A stretch of DNA of 64,000 nucleotides from Carposina sasakii (GCA_014607495.2 CP053170.1:5642001-5706000); one strand, 5' to 3'; counted from the first letter of the stretch, positions 35,068 to 47,108 are shown. The notes: generated by a model not told the origin, from the sequence alone. A program made the numbers and translations.

Positions 35068-35457
35068 CAGGTATTTTTCGTTGCCACCCTTAACGAAGGG
35101 TACGTACTCTATACATCAATAAAGTAAGTTTATGCCAAAAAAAATTGCAAGTGGGAAAAGATGAAATTATTTTTTATTACTTGATTGGGCGAAATGTTGT
35201 AGTGTCCAGTGTTTACCTATGTTAGTTTTTTCATAGACAGGTATTAATTATTTATCGTGGAAAAATCTTGCTACACGCGTTAATGTGCATTTATGCAGAA
35301 AAACGCAGTCTATTTACTCAACTTTGGACCCTATAATATTTTGGAAACCAGACACTTTCCAGGTAAGTATATTCTTTGCTTTCCATGGAGAAAAATGATC
35401 GTGACCATGGGGAGATTCCGTAGTTTTCTGGAACGTTGACGACCAAAAATCATCCTG
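35068..35457 (+). repeat. MITE family A, copy 2
   Basis: 390 bp after TA, starting CAGGTATTTTTCGTTGCCAC and ending GACCAAAAATCATCCTG. It abuts the hAT-like element on its left and a family B MITE on its right. Confidence 0.8.
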
Positions 35458-35468
35458 TTATACATATA

Positions 35469-35725
35469 CAGGTGTAACAAAAAGGGTATGTTAAGCAAAA
35501 AGCTATGAATATAGCCCATTATAAAGAGTCTATTCCCGAAACATAAGACTCGAAATCTCATGTTTATTTTTCAAGATTGTATGAACATTCCTGAGTTGTT
35601 TATGAAATCTCCATACTAACTGGAAAAATAAACATTTGATTTAGAGTCAAATTTTGGGAATAGGTTTTCTATAGTGGGCTATTTTTATAGCTTTTCGCTT
35701 AACATACCCCTTTTGTTACACCCTT
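35469..35725. repeat. Palindromic MITE family B, copy 4
   Basis: CAGGTGTAACAAAAAGGGTA at the left and ACCCCTTTTGTTACACCCTT at the right enclose inverted arms of the family. Confidence 0.75.
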
Positions 35726-36049
35726 TATACAGACTATACATCACTGATGAGATACTTTAGCACCACCATGGATGCTGAAAATTTCTGAATTCATTATGTA
35801 CGCGACAGATAAAATATATCAATATCTAAGAAGTATTCATTATAGGAGTTTACGCCTTAAAGGAGATCTTATACATGCATATAGTTCCGATTGATGATGG
35901 CGCTAGTTAATATAAAGGTTAATTATGTGTATCATGGAATAAATCCTTTGCCTGATTTCAGAACTAAACATTGTATGAAAAGAAAATGTGGTAAAGTAAT
36001 GCACATAGTAACTAGTGCCATCATTCATGTGAAACACAGTGGGAACAGA

Positions 36050-36580
36050 CTAGTGTTGCCGAACTATCGATAGTTGACCTCGGAAATCATCTAATATTGA
36101 TAGCTAAATTTTGTAAAATAGTATCAGTATACTGCAATATTATCGATAGTATTGAATATCGAATCACTAACGATAGTATCGACCATGACTATTATAATAG
36201 TAAAAATAATTGATAGTATTGATATGTTTGCGGGGTAGATAGTAGGCTGTGATTCAATTGTATTGTGTATGAATATTGGTTGATGTGGCTAGTATATGTT
36301 ATGAGGCTCTTATCTTAATGTGATGTGGAAGGGTTTTACAAAGCGTCAACGCCACAGCGGTGAGTAAAAAACCATCTAGTTTCCTGTCATCCACTAGACA
36401 ATTTATATTAGCAATACCTGAGCAATAATTGAGAAAAAGGCCACTTGCGTCAAAACTATTGTTATTGCAATATTCAGTAGCAATAGTATCGATAGTGCAT
36501 TCGATATTGAGCTTCGATGGTATTGATGTATGTCGATAGTATTGCTATCACACTATCGATACTATTGATTTTGCCCAACT
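36050..36580. repeat. TATCGATA-rich inverted-repeat element
   Basis: The left end TAGTGTTGCCGAACTATCGA and the inverse of the right end (TAGTTGGGCAAAATCAATAG) are similar. The interior holds many TATCGATA, TCGATAGTATTG and related words. The ends resemble hAT termini, but I find no matching 8-bp flank. Confidence 0.5.
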
Positions 36581-36759
36581 AAGGGTCAACACTAGACATC
36601 ACACAGGCACAAGAGTCTGAAGTAGGTATGTACCTACCTAGGTAATGTTGCCTGCCGGACTATTTATAGTATCGACATAGAGGAATAAGAAGACTTATTT
36701 ATCTTATTCCTTTATGGTATCGATAGCTTCTTGTCTGTTTCAAAGATAGTGCTCCGGTC

Positions 36760-37035
36760 AGGACGAGGTCGTTCTTTGGCGCAAAAATACGCTTTGGGTT
36801 GCGGGCCTTGGGGCAACCCCCGTGCCCGGGCAAAATTCTCGGCGCGCGACAACTTAAGTGGCCCTTAAAGGGGGCCACATGGGTCGGAGAGTCTGACCCA
36901 TTTGGAAAGGGAAAGATGCGGCTGGCCGGGGGACGCGGGCCGGGCTAGTCGAGCCCTGGTATTACCAGGGTGCACCCGGCCACTTGAGCCGCCACTGCCG
37001 CCGGTCAGTTCGCGAAAGAAGAGGAAGGAATGACA
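36760..37035. other. GC-rich block of unknown nature
   Basis: About 275 bases of clearly higher GC in AT-rich surroundings, with no stop-free frame and no splice context. Short inverted pairs (GGGCCACATGG, and GGTATTACC next to CCCTGG/CCAGGG) suggest RNA-like folding. It could be the 5' UTR region of a LINE. Confidence 0.35.
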
Positions 37036-37721
37036 AGAAGATCGTGTGATGCCGGTCAGTCAGTCATTATCGATAAAAGTTAAGAGGGCTTGAGGAGTAT
37101 TAGCGTAGAGTATTAGGGTTAACCGAGATAGTATTTCCCAAAATTCTTACAGGAAAGGGAATTCCACCTTTTACGAAAAATCGCTTTATAATATTGATCA
37201 ATGAAATTAAATATGTATCCACATGTTCGTCAGGTATATGGGAGATTGTATTTCTTTAAGTTTCTACGGAAAAAGGACAAACTTGGAAATCCCCCAAATT
37301 TTTCCCTCACAAATTCAGTCACGAAGTTTCATAATAGATAATCTGCTTAAATAAAATAAAGTATGTTATTTCTGCAAATCTTATTGATTTTCACTAATTT
37401 CACATTCGTTTTCCCGGTGTTTCCATTCATCATCCATCATAAATTCAGAAATCATTATTAAAGACAATGGCTGTATGGGCTTAGTTCCCCTTGCCTTTCC
37501 TTCGGGATAAACTAAACAAAAGAAAACTAGGTATCGATTCGATATGTATAATGTAATGCTCAATACCTATATTATTCGTGTCATTTGGTAGAATTGGTAG
37601 ATTTCCGTTTCGCGCTGTGAGTGCGCGGAGCATGCGCACAACGCACAAACCCACACAGAGGAGAATGTAAGACAGAGACGGCGTGCGTGACGTCACGGGG
37701 GCAACGCTCGGTCCAAGGTCG

Positions 37722-37905
37722 TACTCAAAGTAACTCGTACGCGAAGTACGCAGGTGTACAATCCGGGACGCGTAGTAATGAGCTGTGCAGTATTAGCTGT
37801 GTATTCCATGTCTGACAATTCCATGTCCGTGCGATAGTTCGTGTTACACGGAGTACATGTATCGAAGTATTTGTCGTGCATTTCCGGAGGTGTCATGTAC
37901 GATAC
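37722..37905. repeat. TACGCGAAGTACG repeat, second copy
   Basis: TACGCGAAGTACGCAGGTGT matches the inverted left end of the element at 27140. Weaker related words lie towards 37900. Confidence 0.5.
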
Positions 37906-38349
37906 GCGAAATCCTTGTATGCGCTTTATACTCACCCATACAATCCGCAATATGGCGCGGCTCTATATTCTTGGCTTCGAATCTCAATCAAAAACATTTT
38001 TCAAAATCTCTAATTAAATAAAAAGTTCCAATCGTCATTGCTGGGGACGAACAAAACTTTTTTTCCCACTCGTCCCCAGTGGGGACGATCGGGAATAAAC
38101 GTGGCTTGCTACCATTATTACGCCTCTTTCCCGGAGGGGTAGGCAGGGATCACGGATCTCCATTTGCTACGATCCTGACACGAAAGAGGCGTGATTATTA
38201 TGTATGTATGTATGTATGTATGATACCATTATCTAACGTTAGCAAGTGTGTTATTTTATTCGTAAATATCATGTCTCACTGGACTAACTCGACTTTTTTA
38301 TGTTACTTCCATATTTAGGTAATGTTTATTTTTTTTCTGAAATACTTAG

Positions 38350-38436
38350 ATCCATGTATTTGGTGGCATCGGAAAGCAGTGCAGTGGAAAGTGACGCGTT
38401 TGTCGAAGACATGTATCCAAATTCGGGCAACAGTTC
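38350..38436 (+). CDS. Nan-linked exon, serine/acid-rich
   Basis: Encodes SMYLVASESSAVESDAFVED then MYPNSGNSS. It ends in phase 2 at GTAAGT and joins the next exon in frame. Its 5' phase (2) does not fit the 28550-28621 exon, so an exon between them is missing from my list. Confidence 0.65.
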
Positions 38437-38551
38437 GTAAGTTAAATAATCATTAATAGGTAGTAACCTAGATGTTGGGACAAAACCCTACTACGTCACG
38501 CTACGTTATTATATTACCAGATCAATTTAACACTTAGAAATGTATTCACAG

Positions 38552-38661
38552 TGCGGTTGGAAGCAGAAGAGAAGACGTGTCTCATATAAAAGCAGCTCGA
38601 CCGCTTTGCATCCAACATGCTACAGGCCAGGCTCAAACGGAACACTCACTGTTCGTTGTAG
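38552..38661 (+). CDS. Nan-linked exon
   Basis: Acceptor TTCACAG, donor GTAAGT. Encodes AVGSRREDVSHIKAARPLCI then QHATGQAQTEHSLFVVG. Phase 2-1. Confidence 0.65.
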
Positions 38662-39284
38662 GTAAGTTAGACGTCCAAGAGAATAGGGCAAGCCATACCT
38701 AGGTATTTACAGAAGTACATACCTAATATGTAGTAAGAGATAACCGTGCGCTGTCCGCAAAGTAGAATAGTACCGGCTCATGCTTGTCCGAGGGTATCAT
38801 AAGAGGTTATTAAGGGTTTCCGGGGAAGTGGGCAGCAGCAACAACATAGTCCGAAAATCACACAGCGATCAACAACCCGCCTGCCCAGCGTGTTGACAAA
38901 CCATCCTATGGCACAGTAGCCTTGTGGCGTGGAGGGGCGTATCCTGGGGCCTCCCAAGCAGTTGTCCGCAATAGGGTCATTTATATGTAATAGAAGAGTA
39001 TGCCGTTGTTTGTACGGTATACCTATTCCTGAACCCTTGGACCTTTTGATATAATATTTAAGTACCTACAAATAGCCATATAGCTAAGGTGCGTAGGTAG
39101 GTATCAAACTCGCTACATGTTAACACATTCAGTGCCGGCGACTACGTATTTGCGTCTTTTAGACTTTCTAGAGGTGCCGCTGACACTTATTTTCGTCCTC
39201 TATTTGGCGTTGACGTGATGTCGAGACCCTTAGAAAATCTGCCGGCAGCGAATGTGTTAATGAAGTTATGTAACTTTTTTAAAG

Positions 39285-39390
39285 GTTCCGGCAACGGGGC
39301 TGAAGTGGAAAGCCCTGCACCAAAACCGGTGAGAGAAGTTGAACAGAATAAGAAACCACGTCCAAAAACAGCGAGGCCACGAAAAAACAG
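39285..39390 (+). CDS. Nan-linked exon, basic
   Basis: Encodes GSGNGAEVESPAPKPVREVE, then QNKKPRPKTARPRKNR, a strongly basic tail. Acceptor TTTTTTAAAG, donor GTATGT, phase 1-2. Confidence 0.7.
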
Positions 39391-39667
39391 GTATGTTGAA
39401 TGATCACTCACAGGTATCAGAAGGGACCTAAATACGCCTGTCCAGAAACACCTCTATGGCAGTAGCCTTCTGGCGTGCCCTGGTGGAGGTCTACGTCCAG
39501 CAGTGGACTGCAATAGGCTGATGTATAAGTACAGAAAGTACCTACTCTATCTACTTAGTTATACAGAAAAGATTTAGGTATCTGTTACAAAATGACTGGC
39601 TAATCTGTCGCCAACGATATTTTTTGTGTCGATAGTACCTAAGAGTTTATAAGCATGGGGATTTCAG

Positions 39668-39815
39668 GGTATCACCCGTACAAGAAGCTGGGAGTCCGTT
39701 AGAGCCGTGGGCGACAGCACCCTTATCGCGCTTGTCGCGTCTCATTCGTTCTTCCAGCGGATCCTCTTCTTCTCTCGGATCGCAAACGTCGCAACAGTCT
39801 CCCAAACGTTATTGA
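39668..39815 (+). CDS. Terminal nan-linked exon
   Basis: Joins in phase 2 to read VSPVQEAGSPLEPW, then a serine-rich run ending QQSPKRY and a TGA at 39813-39815. The frame kept over four exons supports a real C-terminus. Whether it always belongs to the channel transcript is open. Confidence 0.7.
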
Positions 39816-40535
39816 TATTATCTAGGTAAATAAGAAGAGTTTAGCTTTAATTAGTCTTTAAGTGAATCTACCCTCAACTTGAAAAATTAAAAATTCGTGA
39901 TTAGCACGCGCTTTAGCGTAGCCATTGATATGAATCTTGGTACCTACCCATCTATAACGAGTGCGGCATTTCTTCTGGTCAGTTGTATTACGTTGATTTT
40001 CCTGTCGGCATACGTGCGTTCCAATACACATATGTATAAGTATACTATACAGGGTGTAACAGAAAGGGTATGTTAAATAAATAGCCCACTAAAGATAACC
40101 TATTTCCGAGACGATCACATGTTTATTTTTCAAGATTGTATGATATTTCCCCAGTTGCTTAGGAATTCTCCATACTATCTGGAAAAATAAACATGTGGTT
40201 TCGAGTCTGAAACTTTGTGGATAGGTTCCTTTAAGTGGGCTATTTACATAGCTTTTCGCTTAACATACCCTTTGTATTACACCCTGTATACATACATACC
40301 TATTATTAAAAACTACCTATGCAGTAGTGATTAGTCGTATGACTTCTCAACTGACTTCAGTAGTAAAGTACCCACATATCGAGAATAATATGTAAGTAGA
40401 AGTCTAGTCATAGTCAGTTATTTAATTACCTACCTAAGTTACCACTGCCTACCTATGTAAACCGCCGATGTAAACCTACCTGCCTATTGTCTTATTATGC
40501 ACTATAGATAAATAAAACTACAAAGTTATTGTATA
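39816..40535 (+). other. Probable 3' UTR of the plus-strand gene
   Basis: Contains a family B MITE (40050-40286) and ends near an AATAAA at 40511-40516, the best plus-strand polyadenylation signal after the stop. Confidence 0.5.
40050..40286. repeat. Palindromic MITE family B, copy 5
   Basis: CAGGGTGTAACAGAAAGGGT and its inverse near ACCCTTTGTATTACACCCTG, between TA flanks. As it lies in the probable 3' UTR it could be transcribed as a hairpin. Confidence 0.8.
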
Positions 40536-40544
40536 TGGTTTATT
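40511..40544. terminator. Facing polyadenylation signals
   Basis: AATAAA at 40511-40516 on the plus strand and the inverse TTTATT at 40539-40544 (AATAAA on the minus strand) lie 22 bases apart, between the two convergent genes. The plus signal suits the nan-linked gene. The minus signal could end PSI transcripts, but that would mean a 3' UTR of more than 6 kb. Confidence 0.35.
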
Positions 40545-42273
40545 TGTATTCCACTGTAAATAAATAGTTTAAAAAATCATCACTGCAATGAAATATGGAG
40601 CAATAAATTTAAGTAATACGCATATTCTTGGCTACGGTATGAAATAATAGAAACACAGTAATAAAGGAAGTAAAATATAACGAATACCAAGAATACAGTA
40701 GGTCTACGACAAAATGGCGCTGGCACGCGGCGCTTTCGTTCCGGAATTCGTAATAACAAGACGATCGATATTTTATTTTTGGTGCGGGTAAAAGCATTCA
40801 TTTGTATAAACGTTGCCACTTAAAATATATTTATGAAATGACAGATTTCTTATGGTGAAGATGTTTTGGAGTAGCTAACACGGCGATCGATATTTTATAC
40901 AATGAATACAAATTGTTGAAGATATGTAAATGCAGATCGAATATAAACTTCCGTAGTTAGTGTAGTGGATTGCAATAAGCTGACGATGACATGTTATTGT
41001 CGTTTTATTAGCTGGTTAAACGCAATACCTACCTGTAAGATGTAGTTTTTAGGAAATTCAGGGCATCAGGAACAGCCAACATAAATTGTTCCAAATTGTG
41101 TGAATTTATTCTTCACAACTCAGAAAATTATAGACAGTTTCACTTTTCGAAGTTTTCACTCCGGAAGTTTTACTCTAAATGACTTAATGCGTTTGCTTGT
41201 ACTCTTATAAATGTAAAGTATATTTGCGAAGGAGACTATAGCGTACTAAATCAACTCAGTACCTAGTTTTTTAGCAATATGATCAATTTCAAAATTTTGT
41301 ACATTATTAATTTGGTTATGTAAGTAAGCAAGAGGTCCCTAAACTAAATAGTGTGGATAGGGGTTGCTATACAGAACCAGCATATATTGGCACAGCCAAA
41401 AGGTAGTAAAACTAATGAGGCAGATAGGTGTATGTATATAACCTGTAAAGTTACTCAAACATATTGAGTTTTCGTTAAAAATAGTTCTCTGTGTAGCAAC
41501 CCCAACACAAATCAGATCTAGACAATCAGCAGCATATAATAGAGTTCTATTTCGTATCTAACAACTTACCAATTTGATGCCAATCTTTATATCAATTTCA
41601 TCAATACCACCTTTATTTATTCTCCAATATACGTTCCAGTATCCATCCATGTATTAAGATTCCTTTTAAAATTGGTCGCGTATTTAGAGGAGGCAGTCTC
41701 CCACCTTCAACAGAGTCATAGACAAGGACAACAATAGAGAAATGTAAAAATATTCGAGTAAATATACAATAATTGCACACTAACAAAAAAGTGAAAAGAA
41801 TATCAGTGGCATATAAAAATACAGAGATACAAAGTATGAAAGGTCATGTTGAGCCAACATTGGCCAGGGCGTTATGATGTCAGCTTCGCCACCCTGGACT
41901 GGCACGGCTGTGAACAGCACATGTTAAAGCCAAAAACATAAAACGAATAGTGAATTCAGATAATGCATATCAAAAATATGATGAAATTTGCAATAAAAGT
42001 AGGTACACAATAACATTATGGAAATGGCAATAGTAGAAAACAGGAATGTAGAGAGTACATCAATGTAATGAGAAAAGGTTTATCGGCAAATATATTGCGA
42101 CTAAATAGAAAATCAAGTGACAAAAACCTATTACAACAGTTGTAATCTAGTCTAAAGTCAATGTCCATCCTGAAAAGTGGTTTCAATAAAGAAGCAAATC
42201 ATAAGAAAGTAAACTGAGATGAAATCGATGGTATTTCTGTTGTTGAATGTTTTGTTTAGTCTTGGCAGTCAAG

Positions 42274-42428
42274 CTGATTTTAGAGTCACGCTGACATGCG
42301 CTGACGGTCGGCGCTGATGGGTCAATTTGTACGGTCAGCGCCTAGCGGTCCAGCTACCTGTAATTACATACAAATTGACTCCATCAGCGCTGACCGCCAG
42401 CGCACGTCAGTGTGACTCTAAAATCAGC
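42274..42428. repeat. Palindromic MITE
   Basis: GCTGATTTTAGAGTCACGCT at the left is almost exactly inverted at the right end. The inner part repeats CAGCGCTGACCG-like words on both strands. Confidence 0.8.
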
Positions 42429-44212
42429 CTCATTTGTAATATATATGCGAATTTATAGTTAAACGTCTATTTATTTCCTTTGCAAAACTAAAAGTTAAGA
42501 GATTGCTTAAAATAGAAAGTAACCTTTAAAAGTCGATAACATACTTTTAAACAAATTATCTTTGATTTGCTTGAAAATTGAAACTATTTTTATGTATTTG
42601 TTGAAAGACAATAGGTATTTAAATATTCGTAGATTCAATTATTTATAATGAACAAATTAACGTACAAGTTATGATTTAAATGTTAGCAAAACAGCTTGTA
42701 ATCTAAATATTGAGAAAAATAAAATGCTACTCTATAAATAATTAAATCACAATATAATACACACATCAGTTTAAAGAGATGATTATTTGCAATAAGATAA
42801 TACCAATCACATTATAAATCAATATGCTTATCGTACGAGTACAGGGTCACTTACCTCAAATTCTGTGGAGAAATCATGATTATAAATAAAATGAACACAC
42901 AAGTCAATCAACATACACTTTATATCTTAAACAGTAATACAAAGAAGTTGGGGAAGTCCCCGCAAAGCGAAGTGAGCTCTCGACTCTTAAATACGAATCT
43001 CCAACAATTACGAACAATTTCCAAGGAATGTATATCGTTTACATTGCCTTTCGGTTGCTAATACTCCTAAATCCAATAAAATACTATAGAAGCTAGATTC
43101 AAAAATACATATATACTATAATTATGTACCTAATTATTTTGCTGTTCTCTAAAAGTGTGGGCTGTAGGAAGATTCCAATATAATAATATCTATACGACCT
43201 TAAAATCTAAACATTATTCAATTATTAGACTTAAATGTGAAGTAGGTAGCTCAATTGTGTGTTTCAAAATTATTATTTTTAATTGTTAATTATTTTGATG
43301 ATTTAAGAACAAGTACTTCACATTCAAGGGGAGTTTACACATGAAAATATATCAGAATAAACAACAGAGGTGTAATACTATTCACTCAATATAGTGCGTT
43401 ACCTCGATTCCTCGCTGCGGCGAAGTATCGCTGTCTCTTTCGTTACGCTTTCATTTCTCATTGTCTCTCACTCTACAGCTCCACGGTCGTGTCTGATATC
43501 GTTAAAGGCAGTGTGGCATTCTATACTAAACCTGTACAAACTGGCATGTCAGTAAAATGAATTGGCACGAAAATTGTTATATGGAAAAGTCACAAATTTT
43601 CAAACATATTATATCATCATTAAAAATAAGGACAGTACACAGAAAAAACATCAATATACCACACAGCCGCAAGTAATGAGATATTAAACATTAACAAAAA
43701 TAATCAAACGAAACGCAGTCAGTGATTTCGGAAGCTATTTAGATCGCCCACAAGAAATAAAACGATATGTCCTCGAAAACGTGTTAAAATATAAAAGATT
43801 TAAGGTATTATAAAAAAATGCTTACATTAAAAATTGACTTTTAATTTTATTATATTGTGGGGGGTATTCAAGTCCTGCTTGATTGGGAAACCGTAAACTT
43901 ATAGAAATACGTGTTCTTAATTTTTAAATATACAATCTACAGTGAGTGAGGCTTAGTCCGTCTCGGCTCCGGTGCTTCGTCGTGCCACTGCGAACAGACA
44001 AACAAATGGACATGGCAAAATGGTAGAAATATAAATATTTTGTAGGTTTTGTGTTCTCGTTAGCGGCCACCCCTGGCACTGGCAGTCTATCTGCAAACAC
44101 TACACACACTTGTTCGTATTAATGTAGCCATTATAATCTTACCTACTACTACACGGACGGCACATATGAATTCAGTGATACAGTAGAAATTAGAAGACCG
44201 ATTAAGATGTCA

Positions 44213-44480
44213 AACCCTTAAATGGACGATTTTTGTTTCACGTTTTAAAAAAATATATTTGTGTAATAGACATGTATTACTGTCTAGGAAAAATGAGTAA
44301 AAAAATCTAGACATGAATTTACTATACTTTTTTTTTGGATAGTGCCAACATTTAAAAAAGTACAAAATTCGTTCAGAAATAAGAACTAGTTGTCAAAATT
44401 AACAAAAAATTAAAAGAAGGTCAATTTTATCTGTGATGTTTAGTATGTTGTTTAAAAACAACATTGTCCATTTAAGGGTT
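44213..44480. repeat. MITE with AACCCTTAAATGGAC ends
   Basis: AACCCTTAAATGGACGAT at 44213 is inverted as ATTGTCCATTTAAGGGTT at 44463-44480. The interior is AT-rich without coding potential. Confidence 0.65.
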
Positions 44481-45324
44481 AACACCTAAATGTATAGATT
44501 ATATTAGTCAAAGTTAGACTTAACGAGGTCTAAGGATTTTTGTGATAACATGGTTATATTTTGAAATGAATAAAAAAAAATCTATATAAACTTAAGGCGC
44601 GATGAAAGTAACAGATTTGTTTAAATAAAATATTAAATACAAATAAACTTAACCTAACTGTATAACTGAATTCAGCATAATAATATTAATTTTAAAGACA
44701 ATAATTGGTATAATGAAATGCATCCACTATATATGTATATAGTTATAAAATTTATGTATGCTGAGGTCATGCAAAAAAACTGAAAGAAAATTTATAAATT
44801 AAGACAAATAACATGCATTTATAACACAATACATTGGAATAGGTAAATATGTTTTTAATCCTGAAAAGTAAAGATTATGTACAGATACAAGTATAAAGGC
44901 AAACTCAATGCAGTTGGTGCTTATTATTTACTTTTAAAACTATATTTAAGTAAGTTAATAATGGTTTTGTTTCAGTGCCTAACAAAATTATAGATATAAC
45001 AACGCTCAATAAATGTTTGTTAATAATGAAGAAAATACATAAAATTTACTTTCGAAATTATGTTCCAAATTCAATAAAAATATAATACATACTACATAGA
45101 ACTCTATTTGAAAATACTCCTACATGCACTTTTTGACCTGACTAGTAATAAGCCCATTTCATAAACAGAAATAAATTTAAGAATCCAATCACCAATTCAA
45201 TAATAAATATAAAATACTAGAGAAAAATAAAATGGTAAGTAAACAATAATTTAAACTGTCATAATCATGCTTTTAACCTAACCAATAATAAGAATAAAAG
45301 TAATCAATTGATATATGTAATACT

Positions 45325-45510
45325 AGCGACCCGCCCCGGCTCTCGCACGGGTGCAGTGCTGATACTATACATATAAACTTTCCTCGTGAATCACCCTATC
45401 TATTTAAAAAAACCGCATCAAAATCCGTTCCATAGTTTGAAAGATCTAAGCGTACATAGGCACGGACAGACAGCGGCAAGCGACTATGTTTTATAATATG
45501 TAGTGATTTA
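45325..45510 (-). repeat. Retroelement/Helitron-type tail ending at CTAG
   Basis: On the minus strand it runs from GTCTGTCCGTGCC to GAGCCGGGGCGGGTCGCTAG, a tail I associate with widespread lepidopteran repeats. Confidence 0.4.
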
Positions 45511-46001
45511 TAATACACAGTATAGTTTAAAATGGATCAACTGAAAGAAATGTATTTCAATCTTAGATGAATTATAACTAGATTCAGTGACAGCGTTAAA
45601 AAAATGGCACGACAAATAGCTGCTCAAATGTATGGCTGGGCATCTATTGTCATAAATTGATACAAGCAAAGTCGAGTCTTATGTTAACTAAATAAGATTC
45701 TAGTTTAAAATTCTGGTCTAATGCAGTTATTACGTTTATATATATTGACTCGTGCCACTTTTTATAAAGATTTCATTATGAAACCCCGCGTCTACCTATA
45801 ATCACGTCACTGATTTCCACAGAAATATTATCAATTTCTATAAACACATACCTACTACATGTTTCAAACAACTTGTGTTTGCAATAGTCTCAATAATGAA
45901 ACTCGTTCATTCAGAATTAATTTAAACTGATTTGGCAATCATCTATTTCAGTCTTTCCCTCGTGGGCGTTGGAGGCCTAGAGAGGGGCAGTTAAAAAATT
46001 C

Positions 46002-46073
46002 ACCCGAGTGATACTTAAACTCACGACCTCTCGCATACCATTGCTGTGCTCTAACCAACTGAGTTACCGGGTC
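46002..46073 (-). repeat. tRNA-derived SINE head
   Basis: On the minus strand, ACCCGGTAACTCAGTTGGTT resembles a tRNA 5' half and A box, and GTGAGTTTAAGTATC resembles a B box, with partly pairing ends. The anticodon arm does not fold, so it is a tRNA-derived repeat and not a functional tRNA. Confidence 0.5.
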
Positions 46074-46961
46074 ATTTAACTCGGATGACGAATTTGAGAA
46101 TCTCTTTATCAAAATAAAGTGGCATGTGATGTGTGTTATTCAAATAAAGATATATCGACATTAAGATACTTGGTGCACATGGGACTTACAACTTTTTAAA
46201 AGTACATTTGGGTTAGTTCACTTTACATACATAATTACATAACTTTACCCAGCTAAAAATAGTAAACTACACAGTAAGAATATACATAATACTTAATCAC
46301 TAAAATATACTTGTTAAAAATAATTACACAGCTAAATACACTACTATCTACTGGTAAGCGCTCAAGCTAATACTGTTTGTTTTTGCTGGGCTACATTTCG
46401 TAAAATTATTATGTGTAGTGTTATAAAGAGACTTTTGAAAATAATTTTAGTTTAGCCAATTTGTAGTTTTTAGTGTGTTTAATGTTTTAATTTAGATGGT
46501 GTAGGAATGGGCAGGTTGCAACAAATTTTTTTTAAATTTTTTTTATGCATTTGATATAACTGAAGTGACTGATATGCATTTTTATTTAATTTCTATACCC
46601 GCTGACTGATTAATACACAAATATCCACAGTGTGTAATATTCTACAGCTGATTTGAAGATCTAAATTATAAAAAAATATTATAATATTAATGACTTAATG
46701 ATAACTGTCGTAATTTAAATAGTACATTTTGCCACAAAACGCATTTATATTATTCATAGCAAAAAAAATTGTGGTCTCCCGTTATACCCTCCAGACGGAT
46801 TTTTTAATTTGAAATTTTATATGAAAATAATGGAATATTTAAAGTGAAATATGTTAAAAATTTCTCGAGATCGTTTAATGAAATTGGCTGTTAGTCACTT
46901 CAGACCATCGAATGCATGTTAACCTTGGCACAACCTGCCCCGGTATATGAATATACTCACG

Positions 46962-47108
46962 CTACTGATCCTGCTGCTGCGGGTACTGGTACGGGTACGG
47001 GTACACGGGCGCGGCGTACGGGTACGCGTACCCGGCGGGGGACTGCTGCGCGGGCGGTGTGGGGGCGGGCTGCGGCGTGCCGGCGGCCGCGGGCTGCCCA
47101 CCTTGCTG
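46962..47108 (-). CDS. Psi: PSI, last coding exon
   Basis: Acceptor CCCCACAG. Encodes a Pro/Ala/Gln-rich tail, then GYAYPYAAPVYPYPYQYPQQ and DQ, then TAG. The tyrosine-proline repeats look disordered. A GTGAGT sequence follows the stop by one base, so a 3' UTR intron is possible. Confidence 0.9.
   Translation of the reverse strand, partial: QQGGQPAAAGTPQPAPTPPAQQSPAGYAYPYAAPVYPYPYQYPQQQDQ

Larger units (their letters stand above)
40550..46961 (-). other. Repeat-poor AT-rich region, possible long PSI 3' UTR
   Basis: About 6.4 kb without exons and with far fewer transposons than the introns around it, directly after the PSI stop codon. I see only two palindromic MITEs (42274-42428, 44213-44480), a retroelement tail at 45325-45510 and a tRNA-like SINE head at 46002-46073. 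Low repeat content is compatible with a conserved long 3' UTR; this is inference. Confidence 0.4.

Noticed and set aside
38194..38222. TATG/TGTA microsatellite as a feature of interest
   Set aside because: Short simple repeat of a kind found all over the window; no evidence of function.
46002..46073. Functional tRNA gene
   Set aside because: The anticodon stem does not pair and the B box departs from consensus; it is a SINE head.
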